Assembly (NCBI GenBank): GCA_021154945.1
Contig: JAJNQF010000419.1
Location: 1 to 64,000, forward strand
Length of the DNA stretch: 64,000 nt
Origin: Sphingomonas sp.
GTDB lineage: Bacteria; Pseudomonadota; Alphaproteobacteria; Sphingomonadales; Sphingomonadaceae
Direction of reading: 5' to 3'
The notes under the pieces are model-generated. The model was not told where the DNA came from. It saw nothing but the letters and a program-made list of their open reading frames with translations, and did no database searches. Both the position numbers and the translations under genes were made by a program. This document shows, piece by piece, positions 41,897 through 50,290 of the stretch (positions within the stretch are counted from its first letter, which is position 1; each line of letters begins with the position of its first letter).

Positions 41897-42733
41897 TCAG
41901 CTGCGCACGAAGGCGAGCAGGTCTGGGTTGATCGTATCGGCATCGACGGTCAGCATGCCGTGACTGAAGCCCGGATAGATCTTGAGCGTCGCGTTCGGCA
42001 GCAGTTCGGCCTGCTTCACCGAGGCGTTCTTGTAGGGAACGACCTGGTCGTCATCGCCCTGCAGCACCAGCGAAGGTACGGTGATCGCCTTGAGGTCCTC
42101 GGTCTGGTCCGTCTCGGAAAACGCCTTGATGCCGAGATAGTGAGCCTGAGCGCTGCCCATCATGCCCTGACGCCACCAGTTGTCGATCACCGACTGCTCG
42201 ACCTTCGCGGCCGGACGGTTGAAGCCGTAGAACGGGCCACTCGCGAAATCGAGGAACAGCTTGGTGCGGCTGGCGGCCAGGCCGGCGCGAATGCCGTCGA
42301 GCACTTCGATGGGCAGACCGTCCGGGTTGCTGTCGGTCTTGACCATGATCGGCGGGACGGAACTCACCAGCACCATCTTCGCGACGCGCCCCTGGGGCTG
42401 GCCATACTTGGCGACGTAGCGCGCAACTTCGCCGCCGCCCGTCGAGTGACCGATGTGCACGATGTTGGTCAGATCGAGGTGCTCGACCACGGCGGCCGCG
42501 TCCGCGGCGTAGTGGTCCATGTCGTGGCCCGTACCGATCTGGCTCGAGCGGCCATGACCGCGGCGGTCATGAGCGACGACGCGGAAGCCGTTGTCGAGGA
42601 AGAACAGCATCTGCGTGTCCCAGTCGTCCGATGACAGCGGCCAGCCGTGATGGAACATGATCGGCTGGGCATCCTTCGGACCCCAATCCTTGTAGAAGAT
42701 CTCGGCGCCGTCCTGGGTGGTTACGTAGGTCAT
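41897..42733 (-). CDS. Alpha/beta hydrolase, non-heme chloroperoxidase/arylesterase type, copy A
   Basis: This 278-residue enzyme starts at ATG 42733 (MTYVTTQDGAEIFYKDWGPKD). Hallmarks: oxyanion HGWPLSSDDWD, HDRRGHGRSSQ, nucleophile IGHSTGGGEVARY (Ser near residue 97), acid loop LQGDDDQVVPY, and catalytic His in YPGFSHGM. The group includes cofactor-free haloperoxidases and esterases acting on small esters or lactones. No signal peptide. Close relative of the protein at 48592. It lies between the XapX and isochorismatase genes in the operon. Confidence 0.88.
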   Translation of the reverse strand: MTYVTTQDGAEIFYKDWGPKDAQPIMFHHGWPLSSDDWDTQMLFFLDNGFRVVAHDRRGHGRSSQIGTGHDMDHYAADAAAVVEHLDLTNIVHIGHSTGGGEVARYVAKYGQPQGRVAKMVLVSSVPPIMVKTDSNPDGLPIEVLDGIRAGLAASRTKLFLDFASGPFYGFNRPAAKVEQSVIDNWWRQGMMGSAQAHYLGIKAFSETDQTEDLKAITVPSLVLQGDDDQVVPYKNASVKQAELLPNATLKIYPGFSHGMLTVDADTINPDLLAFVRS

Positions 42734-42774
42734 GAAGCGTCTCCGTGGATTTGGGTTGAAGGCCGGGAAAGACC

Positions 42775-43437
42775 TCAGGCGTGGGCGCCTTCTGACGCAC
42801 CGAACATCGTCTTCGCGTAGGTGACGCCGAGCCCGTAGGCGCCGCCCCACTTCTTCGCGATGCCGGTCGTGGAGTCGTAGGTCTCCGTCCGAGCCCAGTC
42901 GCGCTGCAGTTCGAGCAGGTACTGGAGCGAGGTCATCGGCTTGGCGCCGAGCTGGATCATGCGCTGCACCGCGCGGTCATGCGCTTCGACCGAGATGTCG
43001 CCGCAGGCATCGGCGATGAAGTAGCAGTCGAAGCCCTGATCGATCGCGGAGGCGATGGGGCCGACGATGCAGACGCTCGTCCAGAGGCCTGCGAAAACGA
43101 TCCGCTCCTTGCCGATGCGGTTGACCTCGTCGATCACGCCCTGGTCCTCCCAGGTGTTCATCGAGGTGCGGTCGAGCATCGCCTGGCCTGGAAACGCCTC
43201 CTTGATCTCATCGAACATCGGCCCCGAGAAGCTGTCGACGGCGACCGTCGTCAGGATCGTCGGCACGTCGAACGACTTCGCTCCGCGGCTGATCAGCGCT
43301 GCGTTGTTGCGCAGAAGCTCGGTCGAGATCGACTTGGTCGCGAATGCCATCTGCGACTGGAAGTCGATCAGGACGAGGACGTGATCGGTCGGCGAGATGA
43401 GCGACTTGCCCGGAGTTGCCGTTGCGGTGATTGTCAT
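42775..43437 (-). CDS. Isochorismatase-family hydrolase (YcaC-like), copy A
   Basis: This 220-residue protein is the first gene of the operon. Catalytic triad region: Asp in LVLIDFQSQMAF, Lys/Arg around TSMNTWEDQGV, and nucleophilic Cys in GLWTSVCIVGPIASAIDQGF, followed by DCYFIADACGDIS. YcaC-type members are large soluble hydrolases of unknown substrate. A diverged copy lies at 52533. Upstream (about 43465-43500) is an A/T-rich stretch with TATACA on the minus strand that may serve as a -10. Confidence 0.85.
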   Translation of the reverse strand: MTITATATPGKSLISPTDHVLVLIDFQSQMAFATKSISTELLRNNAALISRGAKSFDVPTILTTVAVDSFSGPMFDEIKEAFPGQAMLDRTSMNTWEDQGVIDEVNRIGKERIVFAGLWTSVCIVGPIASAIDQGFDCYFIADACGDISVEAHDRAVQRMIQLGAKPMTSLQYLLELQRDWARTETYDSTTGIAKKWGGAYGLGVTYAKTMFGASEGAHA

Positions 43438-43635
43438 GATTGTCTCCCGATGGATCTGGCTGGTGAACCCCGATCTACTTCGCCCACGTCATCGCCGGCA
43501 TCTGTATAATCTGAGCGTTTTCGTTCGATGGATCTGACAAGTGACGTCATCGAGATCCGTGAGAGGGGTTTGCCGCGGCTGACCGCGACGGTCTTGGATG
43601 ATCCTGACGCGATAAGGACGGTTGGACGTCGATCG

Positions 43636-44400
43636 CTATTCGTTCGATGCGGAAACCGCACCGACCCGGATGCTGAACCGGGATCCTCGACCGGGGACGG
43701 ACTCGCAGTCGAGGTGATGGCCGAGCGCAATGCAGTTGGTGTGCACCAGGTAGAGACCCAGCCCGATGCCGTCCGCCCGCGCATCGACTTGGCGGTATGC
43801 GTCGAAGATGTGGCGGCAGTCGTCCGACGAGATGCCCATTCCGCTGTCGACGACGTCGATGAACAGAAGTCCGCGTCGGCGCCTGCACCCGATGACCACG
43901 CCTCCGCGGCGGGTATACTTCAAGCCGTTCGACACGAGATTCCGGAGGGCGCAGACGAGCAGTTCAGGGTCGGTCGTGATGATCGCCGCACAGTCGACGA
44001 AGCGCAGCCTGAGGCCTCGATCGGCAGCGGCCGGAGCGAACTCGGCCGCGACCTTGGAAAGCAGACTTCCCACCCTGACGGTCTGCAGTTCAGGGCTCGG
44101 GCGATCGTCCCGCGGCCGGCGGGCAGCGTCGGTGAGATCCTCCAGTCCGTCGGACAGTCGCGAGACTTGATGGCGGGCGGCATTCAGCCACATCCGGTCG
44201 GTGTCGTCGCTCGCCAACTTGCCGAGCCTCTCAACGGCCCCCAGGATGATCTGGAGCGGCTGTCTGAGATCGTGGCCGGCCGTCGCCATCGTCAGTCTAA
44301 GGTTCTCCGTCAGCACGGCGCTGTCCTCTCGAGTGCGCGATCTTGGCGGCCCCGAATGGCTGGAGGTCGCAGTCGGTTGGAAAGCGAGGATGGTGCGCAT
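43636..44400 (-). CDS. Soluble sensor histidine kinase
   Basis: This 254-residue kinase has only HisKA and HATPase modules. Phospho-acceptor box: ATAGHDLRQPLQIILGAVERL (His near residue 42 from ATG 44400). ATP-binding landmarks: N box LRNLVSNGLKYTRRG, G1 DSGMGISSDD, F/G2 DGIGLGLYLVHT, and C-terminal ESVPGRGSRFSIRV. No membrane helix or PAS sensor is visible. The first 35 residues are poorly structured and the start is uncertain. No response regulator is next to it; the NarL-type regulator at 46908 is the nearest. Confidence 0.78.
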   Translation of the reverse strand: MRTILAFQPTATSSHSGPPRSRTREDSAVLTENLRLTMATAGHDLRQPLQIILGAVERLGKLASDDTDRMWLNAARHQVSRLSDGLEDLTDAARRPRDDRPSPELQTVRVGSLLSKVAAEFAPAAADRGLRLRFVDCAAIITTDPELLVCALRNLVSNGLKYTRRGGVVIGCRRRRGLLFIDVVDSGMGISSDDCRHIFDAYRQVDARADGIGLGLYLVHTNCIALGHHLDCESVPGRGSRFSIRVGAVSASNE

Positions 44401-44740
44401 GTTCGTCACTCGCGGTAGTGATGCAGTCCGACGCAGGTTGCTCGATAATGACCGTGACATCTTGTAGGAAACATGCGCTGTTCGAACGATCGCATCGAAA
44501 TGACGAACCGCTGTTCATTGTTCATCTGACGAAACGATACCGGACATCTTCGCTTCAAGAACTTCGCAGACCAGCCCGAGAGGGCTAGGCACATCCCGCG
44601 CTCGAACGGTACAGTTTGCACGCACCGGTCCGGCCTTCGTCTCATTCATTGTTGGTCGTACTACGAAGATGTCCAGGATAGCGGCCAGTCGTCATGACCG
44701 ACGGGCGACGCGCTGCTTACCCGAGACCGCGGCCTCCACG
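44401..44740. other. Intergenic region
   Basis: There are 340 bases with no gene or repeat that I can support, between the kinase and the 105-residue protein. A/T content is raised around 44480-44560, compatible with a promoter for the kinase gene. Confidence 0.3.
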
Positions 44741-45058
44741 TCAGTGCGAAAGCAGCGCGAGAGCGTCGATCTGTGCAAGGCTGAAGCCCAGGTCTGAAAG
44801 CGCGGGCATGAACTGCGCTGCCTCCGGACTGCGGAGCCGGCTCGCCCATACGAAACGCCTCACCGCGTCGCTGCGCGGATCGGAGATTGCTGGACGTTCC
44901 CGCCATCCAAACAGCATCGATGCAATCCGACCTAGCAGTCCGGCTCTCTCGCTCGAAAGCGCTCGCGGCAGACCAATGCCGTAGGCGTCGTCCAAGGCGT
45001 ACGCGACCGCCGACCACTCGTGGTCGTCGAGTTGTGGAACGGCCTGAAACCCTCGCAT
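44741..45058 (-). CDS. Hypothetical 105-residue protein
   Basis: The start at 45058 is fixed by AAGGAG six bases upstream; the frame upstream of it is noise. Sequence begins MRGFQAVPQLDDHEWSAVAYALDDAYGIGLP. It then has a basic middle helix (GLLGRIASMLFGWRERPAI), and ends SPEAAQFMPALSDLGFSLAQIDALALLSH. The last part resembles the DUF1127-like or 'SLAQIxAL' tails of small alphaproteobacterial proteins. No signal peptide. Function unknown. Confidence 0.6.
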   Translation of the reverse strand: MRGFQAVPQLDDHEWSAVAYALDDAYGIGLPRALSSERAGLLGRIASMLFGWRERPAISDPRSDAVRRFVWASRLRSPEAAQFMPALSDLGFSLAQIDALALLSH

Positions 45059-45388
45059 CTCAATCTCCTTCGCGGCAGTGCGTGCGCGCCGTCGAACCGG
45101 GCCTCGATCTCGGACTGGGCAGGGATTGGCGCTGACCGTCTGATAGCTCCGGGTTCGTTGCGCCGCTTGCACCCGGCGAACCAATTTGGTCGAACGTGCG
45201 GTAAGATGGTCCTCGAAGTCTTTTCACGTGACCGGAACCGAGGGAAGCACTTGCGCTTCCACCTCGGATCTGCGGCCGGTGCAGACTGGGCACCGCGCCC
45301 GCCTTCGGCCATTCCGTGCAAACCACGCGCAGAGGATGCAATACCGGTCTGGAGAGACGGAACATGGTGATACCGAAAGGAAATCCCC
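45059..45388. other. Intergenic region
   Basis: There are 330 bases between two divergent small genes. No gene was accepted. GGAAC words occur at 45237 and 45357, but without a convincing CGTT partner at 16-17 bases, so I do not call general-stress promoters here. Confidence 0.3.
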
Positions 45389-45517
45389 ATGAACCCTTGC
45401 GAGCCCGAAGCGAACGCACCCCCGTCCGACATCGATCCCGTGGAGGACGCAATCGAAGAGGCGGAACTCGAAAGTTTTCCGGCAAGCGATCCGCCGGCCA
45501 GCTTCAGGTTCGAATGA
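45389..45517 (+). CDS. Small acidic protein, 42 residues
   Basis: This short gene has AAAGGAAA nine bases before ATG 45389. It is very acidic (MNPCEPEANAPPSDIDPVED...), with a helix AIEEAELESFPASDPPASF. The E-x-FPASDPP ending is a recurring mark of tiny alphaproteobacterial proteins that I recognise by motif but not by function. Stop TGA is at 45515-45517. Likely unstructured N-half. Confidence 0.6.
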   Translation: MNPCEPEANAPPSDIDPVEDAIEEAELESFPASDPPASFRFE

Positions 45518-45593
45518 TGCCGACCCGCCACCGCTTCGAACCCGTCCTCTCAGACTGCGTCGACTTCTGCGCCTCGACATCGGCACCGCACGG

Positions 45594-46223
45594 ATGGCGA
45601 CCGTCGTGACGCTCCGGCTACTCGTCCTCTATGGCTCCTATCGAGCCGATCGCATGGGCATAAGGCTGGCAGACTACAGCATCCGGCAGTTCCGCAAGCG
45701 GGGCGTCGACGCCGAACTCGTGGACGCCCGCGAAGTGGGGCTTCCGATGCTCGACAGGACGTATGACGAGTTCGCTCCAGGCGCCGCCCCTCCGGCGATG
45801 GAGGCGCTGTCGAAGAAGCTCGCAGCGGCCGACGCGTTCCTCTTCGTGGCGGGCGAATACAACTGGGGAATGCAGGCGGGACTGAAGAACCTGGTCGACC
45901 ACTTCCAGGACGAGTGGCTCCGGAAACCGGCTGCGCTCGCGACATACTCGACCGGACGCTTCGGCGGGGTGCGGGCCGGATGCGCCTGGCATCCGACGCT
46001 GGCCGAACTGGGGATGGTCGTCGTGCCACGCAGCGTAGCCGTGGGACCGATCGCCTCGACGCTTGATCCGGAGGCCGATCCGGTGGGCCAGGCCGGTGAC
46101 GCCCTGGATCACAACTTCGCAGGCTTCGCCGACGATGTCCTCTGGTGGGCTACGGCCGCCAAGGAACAGCGCTCGCGCAGTTCCTCTGCAAACCATATGT
46201 GGAATTCAGCCCTCGCGCCATGA
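45594..46223 (+). CDS. NADPH-dependent FMN reductase-like flavoprotein
   Basis: This 209-residue flavodoxin-fold protein has the FMN-phosphate loop LVLYGSYRADRMG near the start, ELVDAREVGLPMLD, the EYNWGMQAGLKNLVDH motif typical of NAD(P)H-dependent FMN reductases and azoreductase relatives, and YSTGRFGGVRAG. It likely reduces FMN or quinones. A GTG at 45606 is an alternative start. The last 18 bases overlap, tail to tail, with the AraC-type gene. Confidence 0.8.
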   Translation: MATVVTLRLLVLYGSYRADRMGIRLADYSIRQFRKRGVDAELVDAREVGLPMLDRTYDEFAPGAAPPAMEALSKKLAAADAFLFVAGEYNWGMQAGLKNLVDHFQDEWLRKPAALATYSTGRFGGVRAGCAWHPTLAELGMVVVPRSVAVGPIASTLDPEADPVGQAGDALDHNFAGFADDVLWWATAAKEQRSRSSSANHMWNSALAP

Positions 46224-46766
46224 GCGACGCCACACGAGTGGCGTCTCCCCGACGATCCGTCGAAACAACCTGGTGAGGTGAGCCTGATCGGTCAGGCCGC
46301 ACGCACAGGCGATCTGGCTGAGGTTGTCGGTCGTCCGCAGCATCAGCGTCTGGGCACGGCGGATGCGCTGGCGGATCAGGAACGCGTGCGGCGTCTCGCC
46401 TATGCTGACCTTGAACGCACGACAGAAGTGTCCCGAGCTCAGGCGAGCCACCGAAGCCAGGGCTTCGACGAGAACGGTCTGTTCCAGCTTCTCGTCGATG
46501 TGCTCCCGAACTCGGGCGATCTGCCAAGGAGTGAGGCCGCCCTTGGCCGCCTCGACGCCGGCGACGACCGGCAGCGCGGGTATCAGCACGGCCTCGAAGG
46601 GGTCGACGGTCTTCGAGAACAGGGCTGCGATGCGGTCCAGATAGTCGCGAGCCAGGATCGGATCGGCCTCGAGGGACCGCCGAGCCCCGGCGATCAGATC
46701 CGTCAGCATGGGCGGCGAAACCCGAGGGGGCAGCGAGGAATGGTTGAGCATCGATTGTTGCAGCAT
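46206..46766 (-). CDS. AraC-family transcriptional regulator
   Basis: This 186-residue protein, starting at ATG 46766, has only a short N-terminal part before the AraC DNA-binding domain (about 85-182). First helix-turn-helix: VLVEALASVARLSSGHFCRAFKVSIGETPHAFLIRQRIRRAQ. Second: LSQIACACGLTDQAHLTRLFRRIVGETPLVWRRSWR. No cupin sensor domain fits in the N-half, so the signal may be sensed elsewhere. It overlaps the flavoprotein gene at their 3' ends, a natural candidate target. Confidence 0.82.
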   Translation of the reverse strand: MLQQSMLNHSSLPPRVSPPMLTDLIAGARRSLEADPILARDYLDRIAALFSKTVDPFEAVLIPALPVVAGVEAAKGGLTPWQIARVREHIDEKLEQTVLVEALASVARLSSGHFCRAFKVSIGETPHAFLIRQRIRRAQTLMLRTTDNLSQIACACGLTDQAHLTRLFRRIVGETPLVWRRSWREG

Positions 46767-46907
46767 GATCGGTGGTCCCCGATTGTTGATGCTGCATCGT
46801 ACGGGGAGGGGGCGTGCCGACGGTATCGGACGTGAGGTTCGGTCCCCCACCACCAAGGTCGGTGAAGACTAGACCAAGATATAGGTGGTCCAGCGAGAAA
46901 ACCCCCG

Positions 46908-47549
46908 TCAGAGGTCGATTATTCCCCGGCGGGCTGCGATGGCGACGGCATGCGTGCGATCCGCTGCCGAGAGCTTCATGAAGATTGCCTTCATGTGCCC
47001 CTTCACCGTCTCCTCCGCGAGGTTGAGCCGATTCCCTATGGATCGATTCGAGTTACCTGCGGCAGCCAACTCCAAAACGCTAATTTCCCGATCGGTCAGC
47101 GCGTCCGCGATGACGTGCATGGCTATGTCGGTCGCCACGGCCGTGTCGAGGTGCTTGCCGCCAGCGTATACCGAGCGGATGGTATCCAGCAGTTCCTTCC
47201 GCAGGCTGCTCTTGAGGATGTAGCCGGAGGCGCCAGCCCTCAAAGCACGCAACGCCTGCGCATCGCCCGAATAGGTGGTGAGAACTACTATTCGCGCGTC
47301 AGGCCACTCGGACCTGATCGCGACGATCGCTTCGAGTCCGCTCATACCGGGCATCTGCAGGTCCATGAGCACGACGTCGGGAAGGTGTGCGCGGTATTGC
47401 TCGACCGCCCCAGTTCCGTTGCAGGCCTCGGCCACGACGCACAGGTCCGCCTGCGTCGAGACGACCGCATGCACGCCCTCACGAAGAAAGGGATGGTCGT
47501 CGACGACCAGGACGCGGATTATCTTGGATGTCGTCACGGTCGTCAGCAT
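46908..47549 (-). CDS. NarL/FixJ-type response regulator (LuxR HTH)
   Basis: This 213-residue regulator has a receiver with DD in VLVVDDHPFLREGVHAVV, phospho-Asp in DVVLMDLQMPGMSGLEAI, Thr/Lys in VVLTTYS and YILKSSLRKELL. The LuxR HTH is LTDREISVLELAAAGNSNRSIGNRLNLAEETVKGHMKAIFMKL. ATG 47549 overlaps by seven bases the stop of the M17-domain gene, so the two are translated together. No kinase is adjacent; the soluble kinase at 43636 is a possible partner. Confidence 0.87.
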   Translation of the reverse strand: MLTTVTTSKIIRVLVVDDHPFLREGVHAVVSTQADLCVVAEACNGTGAVEQYRAHLPDVVLMDLQMPGMSGLEAIVAIRSEWPDARIVVLTTYSGDAQALRALRAGASGYILKSSLRKELLDTIRSVYAGGKHLDTAVATDIAMHVIADALTDREISVLELAAAGNSNRSIGNRLNLAEETVKGHMKAIFMKLSAADRTHAVAIAARRGIIDL

Positions 47550-48154
47550 GGCGCCGACAGGTCGTTGAACGCCAGCGCGAAATCGCGCGCCGTGACCTCG
47601 AAGTGAGCAGGGTGGGCACAGAAGACCCATTGTTCGGGTGGCTTGCCTCCCGCGACCTCGATTTCGCCGCACAGCCCCGTCAGCATGGCCGGTTCGGCCC
47701 CCACCACGATACGGCCGCGCAGCCCGCTGTCATGAAGACTCGGCGCAAAAGCGACGCTGGACACGGCAAGCTGCATGGCTCTTCGTGCCGCCACGGCAAC
47801 GACGGATCGCATTACCTCCGGCGTCCAATCGGCCGGGTCGCCCAACCCGATCATCAGTATCGCGTCCGCTCTGACGGGGAGGGGCGGTGTGGACAACACC
47901 ATGGTTTCGCCGAGCCGGCCTTCGAAGATGCCGTCGGACCGCATACGGCGCACGGCGCCGCCCAACGCGTCGTCCAAATGCGCCAGCCCTCCCGTGATCG
48001 ACATACCGTCCGCCTCACGAGCGAACATCCCCGCAATGGAGAGCATCGCCGGGATGTTGGCTACGTGATCCCCAACGATTTCGATCCGCGTCCCCCGCCA
48101 GGATCCGATGGAACGGTTGATCGGCACAGGAGGCTCGTTTTTCGATTTCGCCAT
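47543..48154 (-). CDS. Stand-alone leucyl-aminopeptidase N-terminal (M17_N) domain protein
   Basis: This 203-residue protein starts at ATG 48154 (MAKSKNEPPVPINRSIGSWRG). The middle matches the non-catalytic N-terminal domain of M17 aminopeptidases: LDDALGGAVRRMRSDGIFEGRLGETMVLSTP, then ADAILMIGLGDPADWTPEVMRSVVAVAARRAM and SSVAFAPS. The metal-binding catalytic C-domain is absent. That N-domain has a macro-like fold and, in PepA, takes part in DNA binding. Coupled tightly to the NarL-type regulator. The role is not known. Confidence 0.7.
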   Translation of the reverse strand: MAKSKNEPPVPINRSIGSWRGTRIEIVGDHVANIPAMLSIAGMFAREADGMSITGGLAHLDDALGGAVRRMRSDGIFEGRLGETMVLSTPPLPVRADAILMIGLGDPADWTPEVMRSVVAVAARRAMQLAVSSVAFAPSLHDSGLRGRIVVGAEPAMLTGLCGEIEVAGGKPPEQWVFCAHPAHFEVTARDFALAFNDLSAPC

Positions 48155-48591
48155 ACTTCGACAACTCCGGGTGAACGCTTCGACTTCGGAAGGCCTCGAC
48201 AGGATCAGCCATTCCGCCTTCGCGCACATGGATCATGGAATCATGCGCCGTTTCTTGGCGATTCCCGCGCAATACCTTCGGAAGGGTCGGGTTCTTCGGG
48301 AGCATGCCGAACGGGCTCTCGCGCAGCACGAGGTCGAGATGAGCCTGACCATGAACAGGGCCGATACCTCTGCCTCCTCGACGGAAACGATATGCGGGGC
48401 TCGGAACGAGGCGGGCCCGCCGCTCCTTGATTTCGCAGGCTGCGCGCGGAGGTAGGAGGGCATTGGATGGGTCAGGACAGGTGGCGTGGGGGAACGCGCT
48501 AGGCTGATCGACGAGACTACGGCTCGAGTCACCCGCGTCCGAAGCGGTGAGCGATCGAGTCACCCACCGCACGGTCAGGTTTTCTGAACCG
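48155..48591. other. Intergenic region
   Basis: There are 437 bases with overlapping open frames but no product I can support. It holds the promoter side of the M17-domain gene and the 3' side of the hydrolase gene, including the hairpin at 48571-48592. Confidence 0.3.
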
Positions 48592-48592
48592 T
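48571..48592 (-). terminator. Hairpin after alpha/beta hydrolase gene
   Basis: ACGGTCAG (48571-48578) pairs with CTGAACCGT (48584-48592), allowing one bulged base, around a short T-rich loop. It begins at the stop codon of the hydrolase gene. Confidence 0.35.
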
Positions 48593-49413
48593 CAGCTCTT
48601 CAGAAAAGCCATCAGATCGGCATTGTACTGGTCTCGATGGGTCATAGTGAGGGCGTGAGGTGCGCCCGCGTACCGCTTGAACTCCGAATGCGGGATCAGC
48701 TTGTGCGCCGCCTCCCCCGACATCCCGATGGGAACGGTCTGGTCCTCCTCGCCGTGTATGATCAGGGTCGGCATCGTGAAAGCCGCCATGTCGGCACGGA
48801 AGTCGGTTTCGGAAAACGCCGTTACGCAGTCGTATGTCGCCTTGATCGATGCGGTGAGCGCGATCTGAAGCGTCTGCTTGAGAATGCCTTCCGACACGGC
48901 ATCCGGATGCTTGTTGGTTCCGTAGAACAGCGTCGAGAAGTCGTCGATGAACTGCGGACGGTCCTTGATCAGGCCTTCGCGGATGCCGTCGAAGATGGCC
49001 TTGGGCGCGCCGTCCGGGTTGTCGTCGGCCTTTATGAAGTAGGGAGTGACCGAGGACGTAAGGCATGCCTTAGCGACGCGGGCGCCGCGGTACTTCGAGA
49101 TGTAGCGCGCAACGTCGCCGCCACCCATCGAGAAGCCGACCATCGTGACGTCCTGGACGACCGTGGTCTGCAGGATCAGGGCGATGTCGTCGGCGAACGT
49201 GTCGTAGTCGTATCCTGTCCAAGGCTGGCTTGACCGTCCGAATCCGCGACGGTCGTGGGCCAGGACACGGAAGCCGTTCGATGCGAAGTACATCATCTGC
49301 TGCTCCCACATGTCGGCGCTCAGGGGCCAGCCATGGCTGAAGAAGATTGCTGGACCAGTGCCCCAGTCCTTGTAATAGAGTTCGGTACCATCCTTGGCGG
49401 TTACGTACGGCAT
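48592..49413 (-). CDS. Alpha/beta hydrolase, non-heme chloroperoxidase/arylesterase type, copy B
   Basis: This 273-residue enzyme starts at ATG 49413 (MPYVTAKDGTELYYKDWGTGP) with CGAGGAG before it. Hallmarks: HGWPLSADMWEQQMMYF, HDRRGFGRSSQPW, nucleophile VGFSMGGGDVARY, acid HGEEDQTVP, and His in GAPHALTM. It is a clear relative of the operon copy at 41897 but stands alone. Soluble, no signal. Divergent from the FixJ-type regulator gene. Confidence 0.88.
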   Translation of the reverse strand: MPYVTAKDGTELYYKDWGTGPAIFFSHGWPLSADMWEQQMMYFASNGFRVLAHDRRGFGRSSQPWTGYDYDTFADDIALILQTTVVQDVTMVGFSMGGGDVARYISKYRGARVAKACLTSSVTPYFIKADDNPDGAPKAIFDGIREGLIKDRPQFIDDFSTLFYGTNKHPDAVSEGILKQTLQIALTASIKATYDCVTAFSETDFRADMAAFTMPTLIIHGEEDQTVPIGMSGEAAHKLIPHSEFKRYAGAPHALTMTHRDQYNADLMAFLKS

Positions 49414-49553
49414 GAAGCGCTCCTCGCGACGCGCGACCATTGCGCCCCGTTCCGTCCTCTCTTCGCAGGGCACGCGAGGCGGGGCTTGTAGGATTGGTCC
49501 CGATTTTGCGTTATCCGCACCCGTTCTCATCACATAGGAAAGGAGCCCGCGAG

Positions 49554-50210
49554 ATGTACGACACGACCGAAGCACTGGTCATCATCGTCGATGACGACGA
49601 GCTCGTCCGCGGAGCCTTGGACAGCCTGTTCCGATCGGTGGGATTGAAGACCATCTGCTACGGCAGTGCAGCGGAGGTCCTCAACGCACCGCTTCCAAAA
49701 ACGCTCTGCTGTCTGGTGGTGGACGTCAGAATGCCGGGCATCGGCGGGTTCGAGTTCCAGGAGACGCTTGCGTCGAGGGGCGCCGACATTCCGATCATCT
49801 TCATGACGGGGCACGGGGACATCCCCATGAGCGTCAAGGCGATGAAGGCGGGAGCCGTCGACTTCCTGGCCAAACCCGTGCGGGACCAGGACATCCTCGA
49901 TGCGGTGAACGCCGCCCTGGCGCGAGGCCGCGATCAGATTTCCGCTGCGGAGGATACGGCAGCCGTGAGAACCCGGCACGATTCACTGACCCCGAGGGAG
50001 ACCGAAGTCATGGCCGGCGTGGTTCGCGGTCTGCTCAACAAGCAGGTCGGGGGTGAGCTGGGCATAGCCGAGATCACGGTGAAGATGCACAGGGCGAACG
50101 TCATGAAGAAGATGGGCGTCCGGACCGTCGCGGATCTTGTTCGGCTAGCCGAAGTCCTTTCGAAGACAGGGGTCGAGAGCGGTGCCAGTTCCTACGGCGC
50201 GACTAGGTAA
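49554..50210 (+). CDS. FixJ-family response regulator
   Basis: This 218-residue regulator, with GAAAGGAG before ATG 49554, has a receiver (VIIVDDDELVRGALDSLF, phospho-Asp in LVVDVRMPGIGGFEF, GHGDIPMSVKAMKAGAVDFLAKPV) and a LuxR HTH (LTPRETEVMAGVVRGLLNKQVGGELGIAEITVKMHRANVMKKM). FixJ types pair with PAS kinases of the FixL kind; the kinase at 50571-52229, encoded nearby on the opposite strand, fits. Stop codon is about 80 bases before the next receiver gene. Confidence 0.88.
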   Translation: MYDTTEALVIIVDDDELVRGALDSLFRSVGLKTICYGSAAEVLNAPLPKTLCCLVVDVRMPGIGGFEFQETLASRGADIPIIFMTGHGDIPMSVKAMKAGAVDFLAKPVRDQDILDAVNAALARGRDQISAAEDTAAVRTRHDSLTPRETEVMAGVVRGLLNKQVGGELGIAEITVKMHRANVMKKMGVRTVADLVRLAEVLSKTGVESGASSYGATR

Positions 50211-50290
50211 GCTATCCTGACATAGACGCTTGTATAGGCTTACTTTTGCCGGACCACTGGTTAGTAGGCATCGTCGCCCCATTCGGGCGC

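Noticed and set aside
48233..48532. Gene in the 48155-48591 gap (several frames of about 100 codons)
   Set aside because: All candidate products are Arg/Ser-rich high-GC noise with no ribosome site.
49414..49470. General-stress (EcfG) promoter, GGAAC-N17-CGTC, before the alpha/beta hydrolase gene
   Set aside because: The transcript would start almost on the ribosome site, and the -10 is CGTC rather than CGTT.
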